This document shows positions 1 to 8,391 of a stretch of DNA of 64,000 nucleotides, in pieces. Origin of the DNA: Pseudanabaena sp. PCC 7367. GTDB lineage: Bacteria > Cyanobacteriota > Cyanobacteriia > Pseudanabaenales > Pseudanabaenaceae. The first letter of the stretch is position 1, and every line of letters begins with the position of its first letter. A model generated the notes under the pieces. That model saw only the letters and a list, made by a program, of their open reading frames with translations. It was not told the origin of the DNA and searched no databases. Where the stretch lies: assembly GCF_000317065.1 (NCBI RefSeq), contig NC_019701.1, positions 3,358,001-3,422,000 of the forward strand. Reading direction: 5' to 3'. The translations under genes and the position numbers were made by a program.

Positions 1-292
1 CCCAACGCGGATCGCGGAACTTCTTAGTACCATGTTCATCCTCTGCCATTTCCGCCTCATGGCAGCGCAGGCAGGTTTCATTCGTGATCGGCTTAAACCC
101 TTCATGACAGGAGCTACAGGAGGCTTCGATCACCATGTGTCCATGGGAGGTTTCACCGGGCAAAAAAACGCTGCGCTGATCCAGGGCAAATGCAGCAGCT
201 AACCAGGTTGTCAAAACAACCAGCAACACCATCACAATTATGTTGGCTCGGAATAACCTACCTAGCCTGAATCTCCCTGGGGAATTACTCAT
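1..292 (-). CDS. Membrane-anchored multiheme cytochrome c (partial, N-terminal 97 codons)
   Basis: The reading frame starts with ATG at 292 and runs off the left edge. A basic N-terminus is followed by one membrane segment (about residues 17-36), which is a signal anchor or signal peptide. Two heme-attachment motifs are visible, CSSCH at residues 59-63 and CLRCH at 74-78. H50, H52 and H87 could serve as distal heme ligands, as in small class III or c7-type multiheme cytochromes. It lies 28 bp downstream of the globin gene on the same strand, so the two are probably co-transcribed and delivered to the periplasmic or lumenal side together with the maturation pair further right. More heme sites may lie outside the window, so the subfamily is not assigned. 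Confidence 0.75.
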   Translation of the reverse strand, partial: MSNSPGRFRLGRLFRANIIVMVLLVVLTTWLAAAFALDQRSVFLPGETSHGHMVIEASCSSCHEGFKPITNETCLRCHEAEMAEDEHGTKKFRDPRW

Positions 293-320
293 TTGTTCCT
301 AGGTCAATTGTGCCTTTACC

Positions 321-764
321 CTAGCCTGCTGCACCTTCTAAGTTGAGCACCTCCGGCGGGTAATCAGCCCCATCCAGCATAATTGCTGTAATGGCACCGT
401 ATGCGGCAACCCAGGCTTCCTTGACCTCAGGAGTCCAATCAGCTTTTAAGTATTGCTCTAGGGTAGCCAGTAACGCATTCCCAACTAGTGGATAGTGGGC
501 AGGTAGCGCCCCATATTTGACATGTCTGGCACCTAAACCTTTTAACTCGCTAGTGAGCACTTCTGGATTAGTGAGGTTATCGATCGTCATCACCAATGAA
601 CCCACCAGCATTTGCTTTTGTTTACCCATTGCGGTGTGGGCAAACAGTGGCTTAGCCTCGGGATACATCGTGAATAGGTTCTCGTAAAAGCGATCGCCTA
701 ATTCACCCGCATAGGGCTTGACCTTGTTGAAACTTTCTTGCAAGATCTCAACTGGTAGTGACAT
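321..764 (-). CDS. Single-domain bacterial haemoglobin (Vitreoscilla/flavohaemoglobin type)
   Basis: This 147-residue globin resembles Vitreoscilla haemoglobin and the globin domain of flavohaemoglobins, without a reductase domain. Key positions are recognisable: TyrB10 at Y27 (in FYENLF), CD1 Phe at F41, GlnE7 at Q51, the proximal HisF8 at H81 and Tyr at Y91 (in AHYPLVG). The Tyr/Gln distal pocket is typical of globins that bind O2 tightly and detoxify NO. The heme protein would be cytoplasmic and need a separate reductase. It is the first gene of a likely two-gene operon with the cytochrome c at 1-292. A consensus NtcA site lies upstream, so nitrogen-status control is inferred. It is not the truncated GlbN type. 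Confidence 0.88.
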   Translation of the reverse strand: MSLPVEILQESFNKVKPYAGELGDRFYENLFTMYPEAKPLFAHTAMGKQKQMLVGSLVMTIDNLTNPEVLTSELKGLGARHVKYGALPAHYPLVGNALLATLEQYLKADWTPEVKEAWVAAYGAITAIMLDGADYPPEVLNLEGAAG

Positions 765-897
765 CTAAAGTTACTCCATATCTCTTTATTTTGCACCGTC
801 ACTCACATAAATCACAGAACTGAAAGTTATTTGCGGCGACCAACCAGCATAACAATCCGTTCAGTTGATGATTTGTTTGGCGGTGCTTTACTGCCTA

Positions 898-939
898 TTT
901 ATAGTTTTTTAAACCGTTGTAATTAGTAAATTTAGTTAC
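898..939 (-). promoter_or_regulatory. NtcA-activated promoter of the globin-cytochrome operon
   Basis: On the minus strand, GTAACTAAATTTAC at 939-926 is a perfect GTA-N8-TAC NtcA box. Exactly 22 bp further on is TATAAA at 903-898. This is the class II NtcA promoter architecture (box about 22 bp upstream of the -10, replacing a -35). The transcript would begin near 891 and leave a leader of about 125 nt before the globin ATG at 764. Box, spacing and -10 are seen in the sequence; the activation is inferred. Confidence 0.75.
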
Positions 940-1417
940 AATTACTAATTTAGTGATGCGGGTTCTTCATGCTTGGAATGCATAAGATGCAAATATTGAT
1001 TTTAGTTAGCGTGGCGAGCCTCAAATACTTTGGACAAAAGACGATCGCCTGTGGATTGAGCAACTAAGCAACTAAATGAGATGTTAAAGTTATGTCTATA
1101 AATAAACCATCGGTGCTATGGGAGTAAGGATATTTAGTAAGCATATTTAGTAAAGAATCCTTGGTTTAGTTTTTAATCTCTTGGCCGAATACGATTGCAG
1201 ACCCAATAATTACTAACAAGCCAAACAAGCCACTGGCTTGAGCATGTGAATTGGTTAGGGGTTCCCTAAGGACCTGATCTGAACTTAATTTTTGGCATAA
1301 GACTTAATTTTTGGCATAAGTATGATTCGGCAGCAAAACAACCTCCGAGGAAATAAAGGGAATAAGAGGTGGTATGTTGCTTCAGCTAATTGGCTTACTA
1401 CGCGCCGCTACTACTTA
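940..1417. other. Intergenic region with a 19-bp tandem duplication
   Basis: No convincing gene is present. Two abutting perfect copies of a 19-mer (ACTTAATTTTTGGCATAAG) occupy 1283-1301 and 1302-1320. A looser duplication of ATTTAGTAAG lies near 1130-1155. The only open frame, 32 codons from about 969, has no recognisable features. Confidence 0.5.
1283..1320. repeat. Perfect 19-bp tandem duplication
   Basis: Two exact head-to-tail copies of a 19-mer abut with no spacer, downstream of the pentapeptide gene. A replication-slippage origin is inferred. Confidence 0.9.
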
Positions 1418-2344
1418 CTACTTAGGTACATTCAACGCCCCATTTCCCCGCAGCCAGTGTTTTTGTTCATCGCTCAAGCCCTCCGCAAAAGTAAACTCTG
1501 CCCCCATCACATCGCAATCGGCAAAATCCACTGCTTCCCAGCTACTATGCTCCAGGTTGGCATCACGTAAACTGGCCTCAGCTAAATTAACCTGCTTGAA
1601 CTGAGTCCCCTCTAGATTAGTACCGAACAATGCAGCCCCGGTTAAATTAGTCTGGCAGATTAAGGCTTTGCCCAGCTTGGCTTCGTGTAGTTGTGCCCCT
1701 TGCAGATTTGCCTCAGTCAGGTTGGCTTCTTGCAGGTTGGCGGCAATCAACTCAGCATCAGTAAATTGAGCCTTACTCAAGTTAGCCTTTTCCATGCTTG
1801 CTTGCTCTAGGTTTGCACCCTCAAAATTTGCGCCTTCGCAATTTGCTGCCTTCAAGCTAGCTAATCTCAGTCTGGCCTTACTAAAGTCTGCGTTAGTGAA
1901 CAAGCCATCATCTAGTTTAGCTTTGATTAATTTGGCTTGCCTAAGATCAGTGGCGATCGCTTTGGCTTCCCGCAAGTCCGCTTCTTCAAGGTTGGCGGCG
2001 CTCAAATTGGCCTGCTCCAGGTTGGCTCCAAATAGAATTACCGCTTTTGCCGCTGCCTGGCTTAAATTGGCGCGATCGAGCTGGGCACTGTTCAAGTGGG
2101 TTTTAGCTAAATTAGCGTAGGTCAGCACTGCTTCGCTGGCCTGGGCAAACATCAAACTGGCATAACTAAAATTGGTTTGATGGCAGGAAACACCAGTTAT
2201 ATTGGCCGATCGCATATAGGCTCCAGTAAAATCACCGCGATCGAGCACTAATCCGCGCAAATCAACGCAACTTAGTTCAGCATCGGCCAGGGATTTTTCC
2301 CGTTCCAGCCGATAGGAAATCTCTTCTAAGCTCAGTAGTGCCAT
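1418..2344 (-). CDS. Pentapeptide-repeat protein, 308 aa
   Basis: From about residue 15 to 290 the protein is almost entirely A(D/N)Lxx-type pentapeptides (for example ANLEQ, ADLRE, AKLIK, TNLTG). This predicts a right-handed quadrilateral beta-helix of roughly 50 coils. The N-terminus (MALLSLEEISYRLEREKSLADAE) is a short non-repeat cap; there is no signal peptide, so it is probably cytoplasmic. Such proteins are abundant in cyanobacteria and most lack a known role; some mimic DNA or act as scaffolds. The repetitive coding sequence opens long frames on the opposite strand, which are artefacts. It stands alone, with more than 300 bp to its neighbours. Confidence 0.85.
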   Translation of the reverse strand: MALLSLEEISYRLEREKSLADAELSCVDLRGLVLDRGDFTGAYMRSANITGVSCHQTNFSYASLMFAQASEAVLTYANLAKTHLNSAQLDRANLSQAAAKAVILFGANLEQANLSAANLEEADLREAKAIATDLRQAKLIKAKLDDGLFTNADFSKARLRLASLKAANCEGANFEGANLEQASMEKANLSKAQFTDAELIAANLQEANLTEANLQGAQLHEAKLGKALICQTNLTGAALFGTNLEGTQFKQVNLAEASLRDANLEHSSWEAVDFADCDVMGAEFTFAEGLSDEQKHWLRGNGALNVPK

Positions 2345-2682
2345 GTTAAGTTGCCTTAGTTGCCTTAAATATTAATATGCTGCGGTTATCTGCCTGGTTG
2401 GGTTTTAGCCTAATTCTAATTAGCTCAAACTATTATCACAGTTGTCAGAGTTCAAAGATATATCAAATTCAATGAAATAGGCTGAATAAGTATCGCCATA
2501 ACCATTACGAAGAAATTATTGCGATTAGGTTTCAGCGCTAATTAAATCTACAGGATTTGATATTTAGCCCCAATGTAATATTAAATCTTTTAGTGCCAGG
2601 ATGATTAGATCAGAATATTGGCAAAAAATTTTGTGCCATTGCTACAATCCTTGCTCGCTTACCATTTCAGATTGAAATAACC
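2345..2682. other. AT-rich intergenic region, no gene seen
   Basis: This holds the promoter of the pentapeptide gene and the 3' end of the Rieske transcript. No open frame, strong hairpin or recognisable operator was found. Confidence 0.4.
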
Positions 2683-3153
2683 CTAAGAAGCCTTTACTAA
2701 AATCAACCCATCCTCTTCCTTTAGCTCAAGTGAAGTGAGGGGATCATCGGCAGGGCTTTGCTTTACTGTGCCATCGGGGTTAAAGGCGGAACTGTGGCAA
2801 GGGCAAAAAATCTGGCTATTCTCGCCATCCCAGGTCACATTACAGGCTTGATGGGTACAAGTGGAGTCAAACGCAACCAGTTCACTGCTGTCAGGATCAC
2901 GGAAGATCAATACTGGTCTGGCACCAGCGGTCAGATTCCGCACCGATCCCTTTTCATCGATCTGCTCTACTGTGGCAAAGGCCTGGAAGCCATCTTCGCG
3001 CAATGAGGTATCGATCTCCGGTTCGTCTGATTTGCTACTCGTAGCATTGTTGTTACTCTGCGGCGGATCAGATGAGCAAGCAGCGATCGCCACGGGTAGG
3101 AAACTGGCCATCATACCAAGGCCAACCCAGGATAAAAAATCACGACGAATCAT
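2683..3153 (-). CDS. Tat-exported Rieske [2Fe-2S] lipoprotein, PetC3-like
   Basis: This is a 156-residue electron-transfer protein. The N-terminus carries a Tat-like RRDFLSW motif (residues 3-9), a hydrophobic stretch, and IAAC ending at C26, which fits a lipobox. The cluster ligands are C99/H101 and C117/H120; the disulfide pair C104 and C119 is also present. The second box reads CPCHSSAF, so the Ser that hydrogen-bonds the cluster is kept, but the Tyr of high-potential Rieske proteins is Phe (F124). This predicts a lowered midpoint potential. It is far shorter than PetC of cytochrome b6f and lacks the b6f context, so it resembles the small PetC3 class of the cytoplasmic membrane. It lies 84 bp downstream of the ccsA-like gene. 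Confidence 0.82.
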   Translation of the reverse strand: MIRRDFLSWVGLGMMASFLPVAIAACSSDPPQSNNNATSSKSDEPEIDTSLREDGFQAFATVEQIDEKGSVRNLTAGARPVLIFRDPDSSELVAFDSTCTHQACNVTWDGENSQIFCPCHSSAFNPDGTVKQSPADDPLTSLELKEEDGLILVKAS

Positions 3154-3237
3154 AATTAGCTAAATTCCCAAATATTGCAAAGATTTTAGATATATCAGGT
3201 ATTCATTCTGGATCGGCAATTGGCTTGATTAAATCAG

Positions 3238-5001
3238 TTAGGCGATCGCGCCCAGGCCAAACCAATTCCTATACCTTGCGGTGGCCAACAAGACTAGTAA
3301 TAGGTCAATGCCAACAACACCAGCCACTAATAATTCCGAGCCACCGGTACTAAACCCATAGCTGTGCAAACCAGTACCCAGCACAAAATTAACCCCATAC
3401 CAGGCCATCAACACCGCATTAAAACTGACCACACTGGTTATGGCCATGCCAAAATCACTCAGCCAGCCCACCAGGCGGCCATGCAGTGGAGCCAAATAAC
3501 ACAACAGCGCGATCAAAGCCCAGGTTTCTTTCGGGTCCCAACCCCAGAACCGCCCCCAGGAAAAGTGCGCCCAGATGCCACCAAGAATCACGCCAGTGGT
3601 CAGGAGCAAGACTCCCACTTGCAACACCCGATAATTTAGCTTGGACAGGCTACTAATTCGGTTTTTAGCCTGCGGCATAAAGGCATAGTTAGCTAGCAAA
3701 ATATGACCGAGTCCCATCGCCAGAGCAAAACTGGCATAGCTAAGCGTAATTGTTGGCACATGAATACTGAGCCAGAAATTATCCCGCAATACGGGTACGA
3801 GGGGGTTAATACTGGCATCCAGCACCGCTGGCAAGCTATCTGCCATCACCAGGCACAGCACCGACAAGGGAGCTGCCGCCAAAAGATAGTAGCGAGCACG
3901 GGTGTTTAATTCAAATGCTAGGGCGATCGCGGCGATGCCAAATCCAACCCAGATCACCGATTCATACATATTGGTGACCGGGGGACGGCCGGCGATCTGC
4001 ATTCGCTCAATGAAGCCATAACCCTGAATGCCCAGACCAGCCATGAAGAGGCCGATCGCACCCCAGTAAGCACCAAGGTTTTCTAACTTTTTAAGATTCA
4101 CCGTCAATATCATCACCACAAAGGCCAGAGCATAGAGCTGCCATGCTTTAGCAAATGGGTGCAAGCCATTAAAGTTAACTTCCCGCTGCATTACCGCCAG
4201 GTCTGGATAAACATTAGGACTGAGGTTAATTAGGGTCTCTCGCAGCACTGCCGCCAACTGACCGATCGGCACAAGTTGACTAGAATCCGCTTGATAGGCA
4301 TGTTTGAGCAGTTCATAATCGGCGATCGCGGGGGCGGCCAATTCCGGTTCATAATAATCAATCGCTGCATTCACGCCCACCCATTTACCTTTGGCATCAT
4401 CGGGATGGGGCACAATCGGCAAGGTGCCAGAACCCACCGTGCGCAGCATGAATAAAAGCCGATCTTCGATCGTGAGTGCTTCCCGCTCATCGCGGCTGAG
4501 ATCAATTTTGGCCGATTGCTTTTGCTCTGCTTCTAGGGCGATCGCGGCCAGGTCAGAGGTCATCAGTTCCCTGAAGCTAAAATACTTGCGCTCTGGATCT
4601 AAGCCTAGTTTTTCCTTCAGCGGTCGATAGCTAAATAGAATAAACGGCTCCTGGTTCCAGTCCCGATCGTTGAACCACATCGCCAGGTAGGTCGGCAGAT
4701 AGCTCAGCTTTTCGCCATTTGGCTGTTTATAGCTAGCCCTACCGTGAATCTTACTCACCGTCTCTCGTGCCACCGTATCTAGGGGCTTTTTGCGCCCGTC
4801 TAGCTGCACTGCGATCGTTTGTAAGGCATTCAGCGGTTGCGGTTGAAACTGCCCCAGTGGCATCAGCATAATCAAAATACCCAAGCCCAGACCAATCAGT
4901 AGTTTGAGGAAATTACTAAAGGCTGGTTGAGTATTCTCTGCCGCATCTTGCACAGGTTCTGATTGCAAATCTGGACTAGGAATAGGAGTGGTAGTGGTCA
5001 T
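3238..5001 (-). CDS. ccsA: Cytochrome c synthase subunit CcsA/ResC with extended N-terminal domain
   Basis: This 587-residue membrane protein is one half of the System II heme lyase, which attaches heme to apocytochromes on the outer face of the membrane. The tryptophan-rich WWD segment is clear at about 477-496 (WGRFWGWDPKETWAL). Candidate external heme-ligand histidines are in SIHVP, before the WWD, and H546 (GLHSYGF), after it. Ordinary cyanobacterial CcsA is about 320-350 residues. Here an extra domain of about 230 residues follows the first membrane segment; it contains VQLDGRKKPLDTVARE, a motif I associate with the long CcsA/NrfI-type proteins of anaerobic or nitrite-reducing bacteria. 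It pairs with the ResB-like gene upstream and is probably a second, specialised maturation system. Confidence 0.82.
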   Translation of the reverse strand: MTTTTPIPSPDLQSEPVQDAAENTQPAFSNFLKLLIGLGLGILIMLMPLGQFQPQPLNALQTIAVQLDGRKKPLDTVARETVSKIHGRASYKQPNGEKLSYLPTYLAMWFNDRDWNQEPFILFSYRPLKEKLGLDPERKYFSFRELMTSDLAAIALEAEQKQSAKIDLSRDEREALTIEDRLLFMLRTVGSGTLPIVPHPDDAKGKWVGVNAAIDYYEPELAAPAIADYELLKHAYQADSSQLVPIGQLAAVLRETLINLSPNVYPDLAVMQREVNFNGLHPFAKAWQLYALAFVVMILTVNLKKLENLGAYWGAIGLFMAGLGIQGYGFIERMQIAGRPPVTNMYESVIWVGFGIAAIALAFELNTRARYYLLAAAPLSVLCLVMADSLPAVLDASINPLVPVLRDNFWLSIHVPTITLSYASFALAMGLGHILLANYAFMPQAKNRISSLSKLNYRVLQVGVLLLTTGVILGGIWAHFSWGRFWGWDPKETWALIALLCYLAPLHGRLVGWLSDFGMAITSVVSFNAVLMAWYGVNFVLGTGLHSYGFSTGGSELLVAGVVGIDLLLVLLATARYRNWFGLGAIA

Positions 5002-5290
5002 GGCAAGTTTTGATCAGTAATTACGGAGCAAATCACACAAATTACAAAGCAATTGATTTTTTTTGAATCACAAGTTTTGAATTCACCACAGCAATCGATC
5101 CGTTCATCGATCGGCCGATGGGATCGAGCATTCGGGGAGCGATCGCCCTTGGCGCTAAATCTCAGCTAACTCATCTTCGGAGTGAGGCCAAGCGCAAATC
5201 ACTAATTGAGTAAGGCAATTCAATAATTGCAAGCAAAAGACATAGAAACTAGTTGCATTGGTTACCATCAGTTGCCATTAGTTGACGAAA
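5002..5290. other. Spacer between resB- and ccsA-like genes
   Basis: It is rich in GATCG motifs, including HIP1 at 5139-5146 and a CATCGATCGGCCGATG near-palindrome near 5104-5120. No gene was found. The gap is long for an operon, so ccsA may have its own promoter. Confidence 0.4.
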
Positions 5291-6832
5291 TCAAGTTAAT
5301 TCTGGTTCTGGACTAATCGCCTCAATCACTTCAGTTGAATTTTTGTCGCTATTGGCAGCGATCGCCGTGGCCTGCTGCGCCAATTCAGTCGGATCGATCG
5401 TTGCATCACTATTGCTACTCAATGCCTGAGCTAACTTAGAGCTACCCACCGATTGGATCACACTGCGACCATAGAACATCACGCCAATGCCCACTACCAC
5501 AAGTGCCGAGCCAAACCAGGTAAGTGCCGTGACCCAGGCTGGTTCCCGCTTAACTTGCAAGGTGGATTGACGCAGATCGCCAGGATTCCAGGAAGCTTGC
5601 GCCAATTTCCAACCCTCAAACCAGGTGGGGTGATTCATCCAGACGCGCCGATCGCTACTTTCACCAGTGAATGGATTGGTGATCTGAATCTGGCTAGTCC
5701 ACATCGCCACTGAATCAGTACCCTCGTTGCGATCGACAATAAAATCCTCTAGCTTCACTACGAACGGCAGTTGCAGCATTTTTGGCGCAAAAGCAGCAAA
5801 GATTTCTTCTGTCTCATTTCCTGCGTTAGAAGTAACCGCATTAGCGATCGCAGTCGGTTCACCATAGGGCAACCAGGCTTTTGTGCCACTGGCAGTTTCC
5901 ACTAGCAAAGCCGGATTCCCTTCACCCACTGATGGGGGAACGGGCACAACTTCGCGCTGAATCTGGGCATGGGGCACAAACTCCAACAAAGAAATCCGAA
6001 AGTCTGCCCAGCCCGGTTCCACGATCGTATCGGCGGTGAATAAACCACTGACAAAGCCGTTACTAGAATTCGCCGCATAGTGCAAAGTTTGGTCTGGAGC
6101 GATCGCCACCCGGAAGAAGGCATCGGTTTCAGGTGGTGGTGCTAAAAATTCCTTTAATTGTGATTCGGTTTCGGCCAAAGCGATTTCTAGGCTAGCAGGG
6201 CCGATCTCTATCTGGCTATAGTTCTCTGGCGCGATCGCTAACCAGCGTTGCACCGATTGCCCCATGCGATCGCTGTCTAGTTGCAAATGCACGGCAGGGC
6301 TATAGACCGGTGCAGTGTCCGTAAAGCTCACCGTTTTAATTGCATTGTCGTCGTAGGCCAGCAACTTTAAGCCCGCTGCCGTTGAGGGGTTAATTGAACC
6401 ATCATCGCGCACAAATAAATCAACCCGCTCTACTTCGCCCTGGGGAGAGAGAACTTCGAGTAGATCGCCTTCAACCCGAATCTGGCTATTGGCGGGAAGG
6501 TCAGTGCGCAAAGGCAGCATTCCTTCCACCCCCAGGTGAATTACCGCTGCTGCTCCCGCAATCAATACAATCAGACCAAAATGGGTAAGCGCAAAGCCAA
6601 TCTTACGGGCACCGCGCCAGGGATATCGACTGAGGGCAGAAACCGAGAGATTCAACGCCAACAAAAACATCAGCGTCCCAAACCAGCTACTTTTATAAAC
6701 CATCCGGCTCACCACTGCAGAACCCACTTGCGATTCATAGAAAGTAGCCCAGATTAGAATGCCTACGATCAAACTAAGGAGAGGAACTGCCAGCTTGATT
6801 GAGCCGAGAAATCGATGTACCGAAGTAAACAT
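5291..6832 (-). CDS. Cytochrome c biogenesis protein ResB/Ccs1-like
   Basis: This 513-residue protein has three N-terminal membrane segments (about 13-31, 50-67 and 78-101), a large external domain and a fourth segment near 432-452, followed by a polar tail. This is the ResB/Ccs1 topology. A histidine inside the third segment (H84, in ALTHFGLIVL) matches the conserved membrane His of the family. Its job is to hold apocytochrome c with CcsA during heme ligation. It lies 289 bp upstream of the long ccsA on the same strand. Sequence character (FLGSIKLAVPLLSLIVGILIWATFYES) is closer to bacterial ResB than to plastid-type Ccs1. Whether the genome also holds the usual Ccs1/CcsA pair cannot be seen here. 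Confidence 0.78.
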   Translation of the reverse strand: MFTSVHRFLGSIKLAVPLLSLIVGILIWATFYESQVGSAVVSRMVYKSSWFGTLMFLLALNLSVSALSRYPWRGARKIGFALTHFGLIVLIAGAAAVIHLGVEGMLPLRTDLPANSQIRVEGDLLEVLSPQGEVERVDLFVRDDGSINPSTAAGLKLLAYDDNAIKTVSFTDTAPVYSPAVHLQLDSDRMGQSVQRWLAIAPENYSQIEIGPASLEIALAETESQLKEFLAPPPETDAFFRVAIAPDQTLHYAANSSNGFVSGLFTADTIVEPGWADFRISLLEFVPHAQIQREVVPVPPSVGEGNPALLVETASGTKAWLPYGEPTAIANAVTSNAGNETEEIFAAFAPKMLQLPFVVKLEDFIVDRNEGTDSVAMWTSQIQITNPFTGESSDRRVWMNHPTWFEGWKLAQASWNPGDLRQSTLQVKREPAWVTALTWFGSALVVVGIGVMFYGRSVIQSVGSSKLAQALSSNSDATIDPTELAQQATAIAANSDKNSTEVIEAISPEPELT

Positions 6833-7191
6833 ATGCCTTTGATTAATGAGCGATTATATAGACCCAATGGGCGATCGCTTAGATCTCGCTTTCAAAATTG
6901 TTATTCATACTTAGTCCCATTTTCAGCAGGGAAGTTTTGTATAAATAAATGCCAAAAAATAAGACCATATGCGTAAAAGGCATTATGGCAATGCAAGAAA
7001 AGCTAATTCAATTAGATCAAGTAAAAATCAGCAATCACCCGGTGCTTAAAAGACTCGTGAACGTAGCCAAACTTAAAAATATTTAAATTTAAAGCATCTT
7101 TACTGAAGCGATCCAAATGCTTGCCAGGGCAAAACTTAAGGGCTTTTGAACCTATTGCCCAGTAATTCCAATTTCTTAAACCACACTCGGA
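6833..7191. other. Intergenic region with one possible 33-aa frame
   Basis: This holds the 5' region of the resB-like gene. A plus-strand frame at 6985-7086 would encode 33 residues beginning MAMQEKLIQL, with AGG a few bases upstream. Its polar, lysine-rich composition looks protein-like, but nothing else supports it. Confidence 0.2.
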
Positions 7192-7659
7192 TTATTTAGT
7201 GATTTCGATCGTTTCGCCTTCGGCAGCAGTCACGTCAGTTTTAGAGAGATCCACACCAAACATTTGCGAACCATTTAGATTGGTGCCACTCAAATTTGCA
7301 CCGCCCAGATCAGCGTAAATTAAATTCGCATTACTCAAATTTGCGCCGCTCAGGTTGGCTCCTTGTAAAAAGGCACTTGATAAAAATGCACCAGTTAGGT
7401 CGGCATCGGTGAGGTTTGCACCGGATAGATCGGCCCCTTCCAGATTTGCCTCAGTCATAATTGCCCCCTCCAGATTTGCTTCGCGTAGGTCAACACCGAT
7501 CAGATGCATTTCCGACAAATCCGCACCAGATAGATCGCAGCCTTTGCATGCGTACTCGCTGAGTAATTGTTTAAGGTGCTCAGGGTTTTCTGCCCCAGTT
7601 GGCACCGCCCAGATCAACCAGGCCATAACTACAGCGATCGCAATAATTAGTTTTTTCAT
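7192..7659 (-). CDS. Secreted pentapeptide-repeat protein, 155 aa
   Basis: A clear signal peptide (MKKLIIAIAVVMAWLIWAVPTGA, cleavage after about residue 23) precedes a short region with a CKGC pair (C38 and C41) and then about 18 pentapeptides of the A(D/N)L(S/T/E)G type (about 42-135). The mature protein should be a small periplasmic or lumenal beta-helix. Small lumenal pentapeptide proteins are known in thylakoids (TL15/TL17-like, Rfr family), and the length fits, but the function is not known. It is monocistronic, with a long upstream intergenic region. Confidence 0.82.
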   Translation of the reverse strand: MKKLIIAIAVVMAWLIWAVPTGAENPEHLKQLLSEYACKGCDLSGADLSEMHLIGVDLREANLEGAIMTEANLEGADLSGANLTDADLTGAFLSSAFLQGANLSGANLSNANLIYADLGGANLSGTNLNGSQMFGVDLSKTDVTAAEGETIEITK

Positions 7660-8391
7660 GGTTTCTGCTCCTTCTTGCTCACAAGTCCTGATTTGCCCTT
7701 ATTCATGCAAATAGTCTTGTAGACTGAAGCCAAAGCTAACTAGTTTCTTAAATACTCATGAGTTTTTTGAATACTTACTAATATTTAATTAGCACTAGCC
7801 AGATTAGCAATGATCACAGCGATCAAATGCCCAAAGAATACTCAAAGAATTCAAATGGCGATGGCAATGAATAAATGACAAAATCATCCGCTCACATCCA
7901 CATCTTTATTATCGCTCTAACCAATTAACTCCGCCAAAACTGCTACAACAATAGTTACAATTGCATTCTTTGATCTATTTGACCTATCTGATCACAAATA
8001 TAACCGGAGCCAAATTTTACTAGGTTACGCGATGTGCAACTAAAGTTCTGAAACCCTTATATCCTCGTGCTAGTTAACCTGGATCTTGATATTTTGGATT
8101 GCTCAAACAACCTAAAATCAATGGCCTGGAAATAGTTGCACACCAGGTTAGGTTATAAATATTGCCCAAGGGCGATCGCTGGCAACAACAATGCTTGCCT
8201 TACCTTAGCCATAAATACATAAGCCATAAATACATAAATATATGAGCCCTGACGATGTAATCATACTTGGCCATAGAATCAAGGCTGCCTCGAAAGTCCT
8301 GTGCTAAAAATCCTGACTTCCATGCCCCTACCAGAAACTATAGCGATTAGGTATTGGCATTATTCAATAAAACTTGATATTTAACTTGATC
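7660..8391. other. Long intergenic region, no gene seen
   Basis: It contains a 15-bp tandem duplication (AGCCATAAATACATA) around 8207-8237 and HIP1 at 8172-8179. No convincing open frame or RNA gene was identified. Confidence 0.4.

Noticed and set aside
969-1067. Plus-strand 32-codon frame downstream of the NtcA site
   Set aside because: There is no ribosome site, and the -10 spacing on this strand is poor; the promoter clearly faces the globin gene.
1794-2120. Plus-strand frame opposite the pentapeptide gene, also 7355-7714 opposite the second one
   Set aside because: Pentapeptide-coding DNA has a 15-bp periodicity that keeps the opposite strand open; the products are low-complexity Leu/Ala/Ser-rich.
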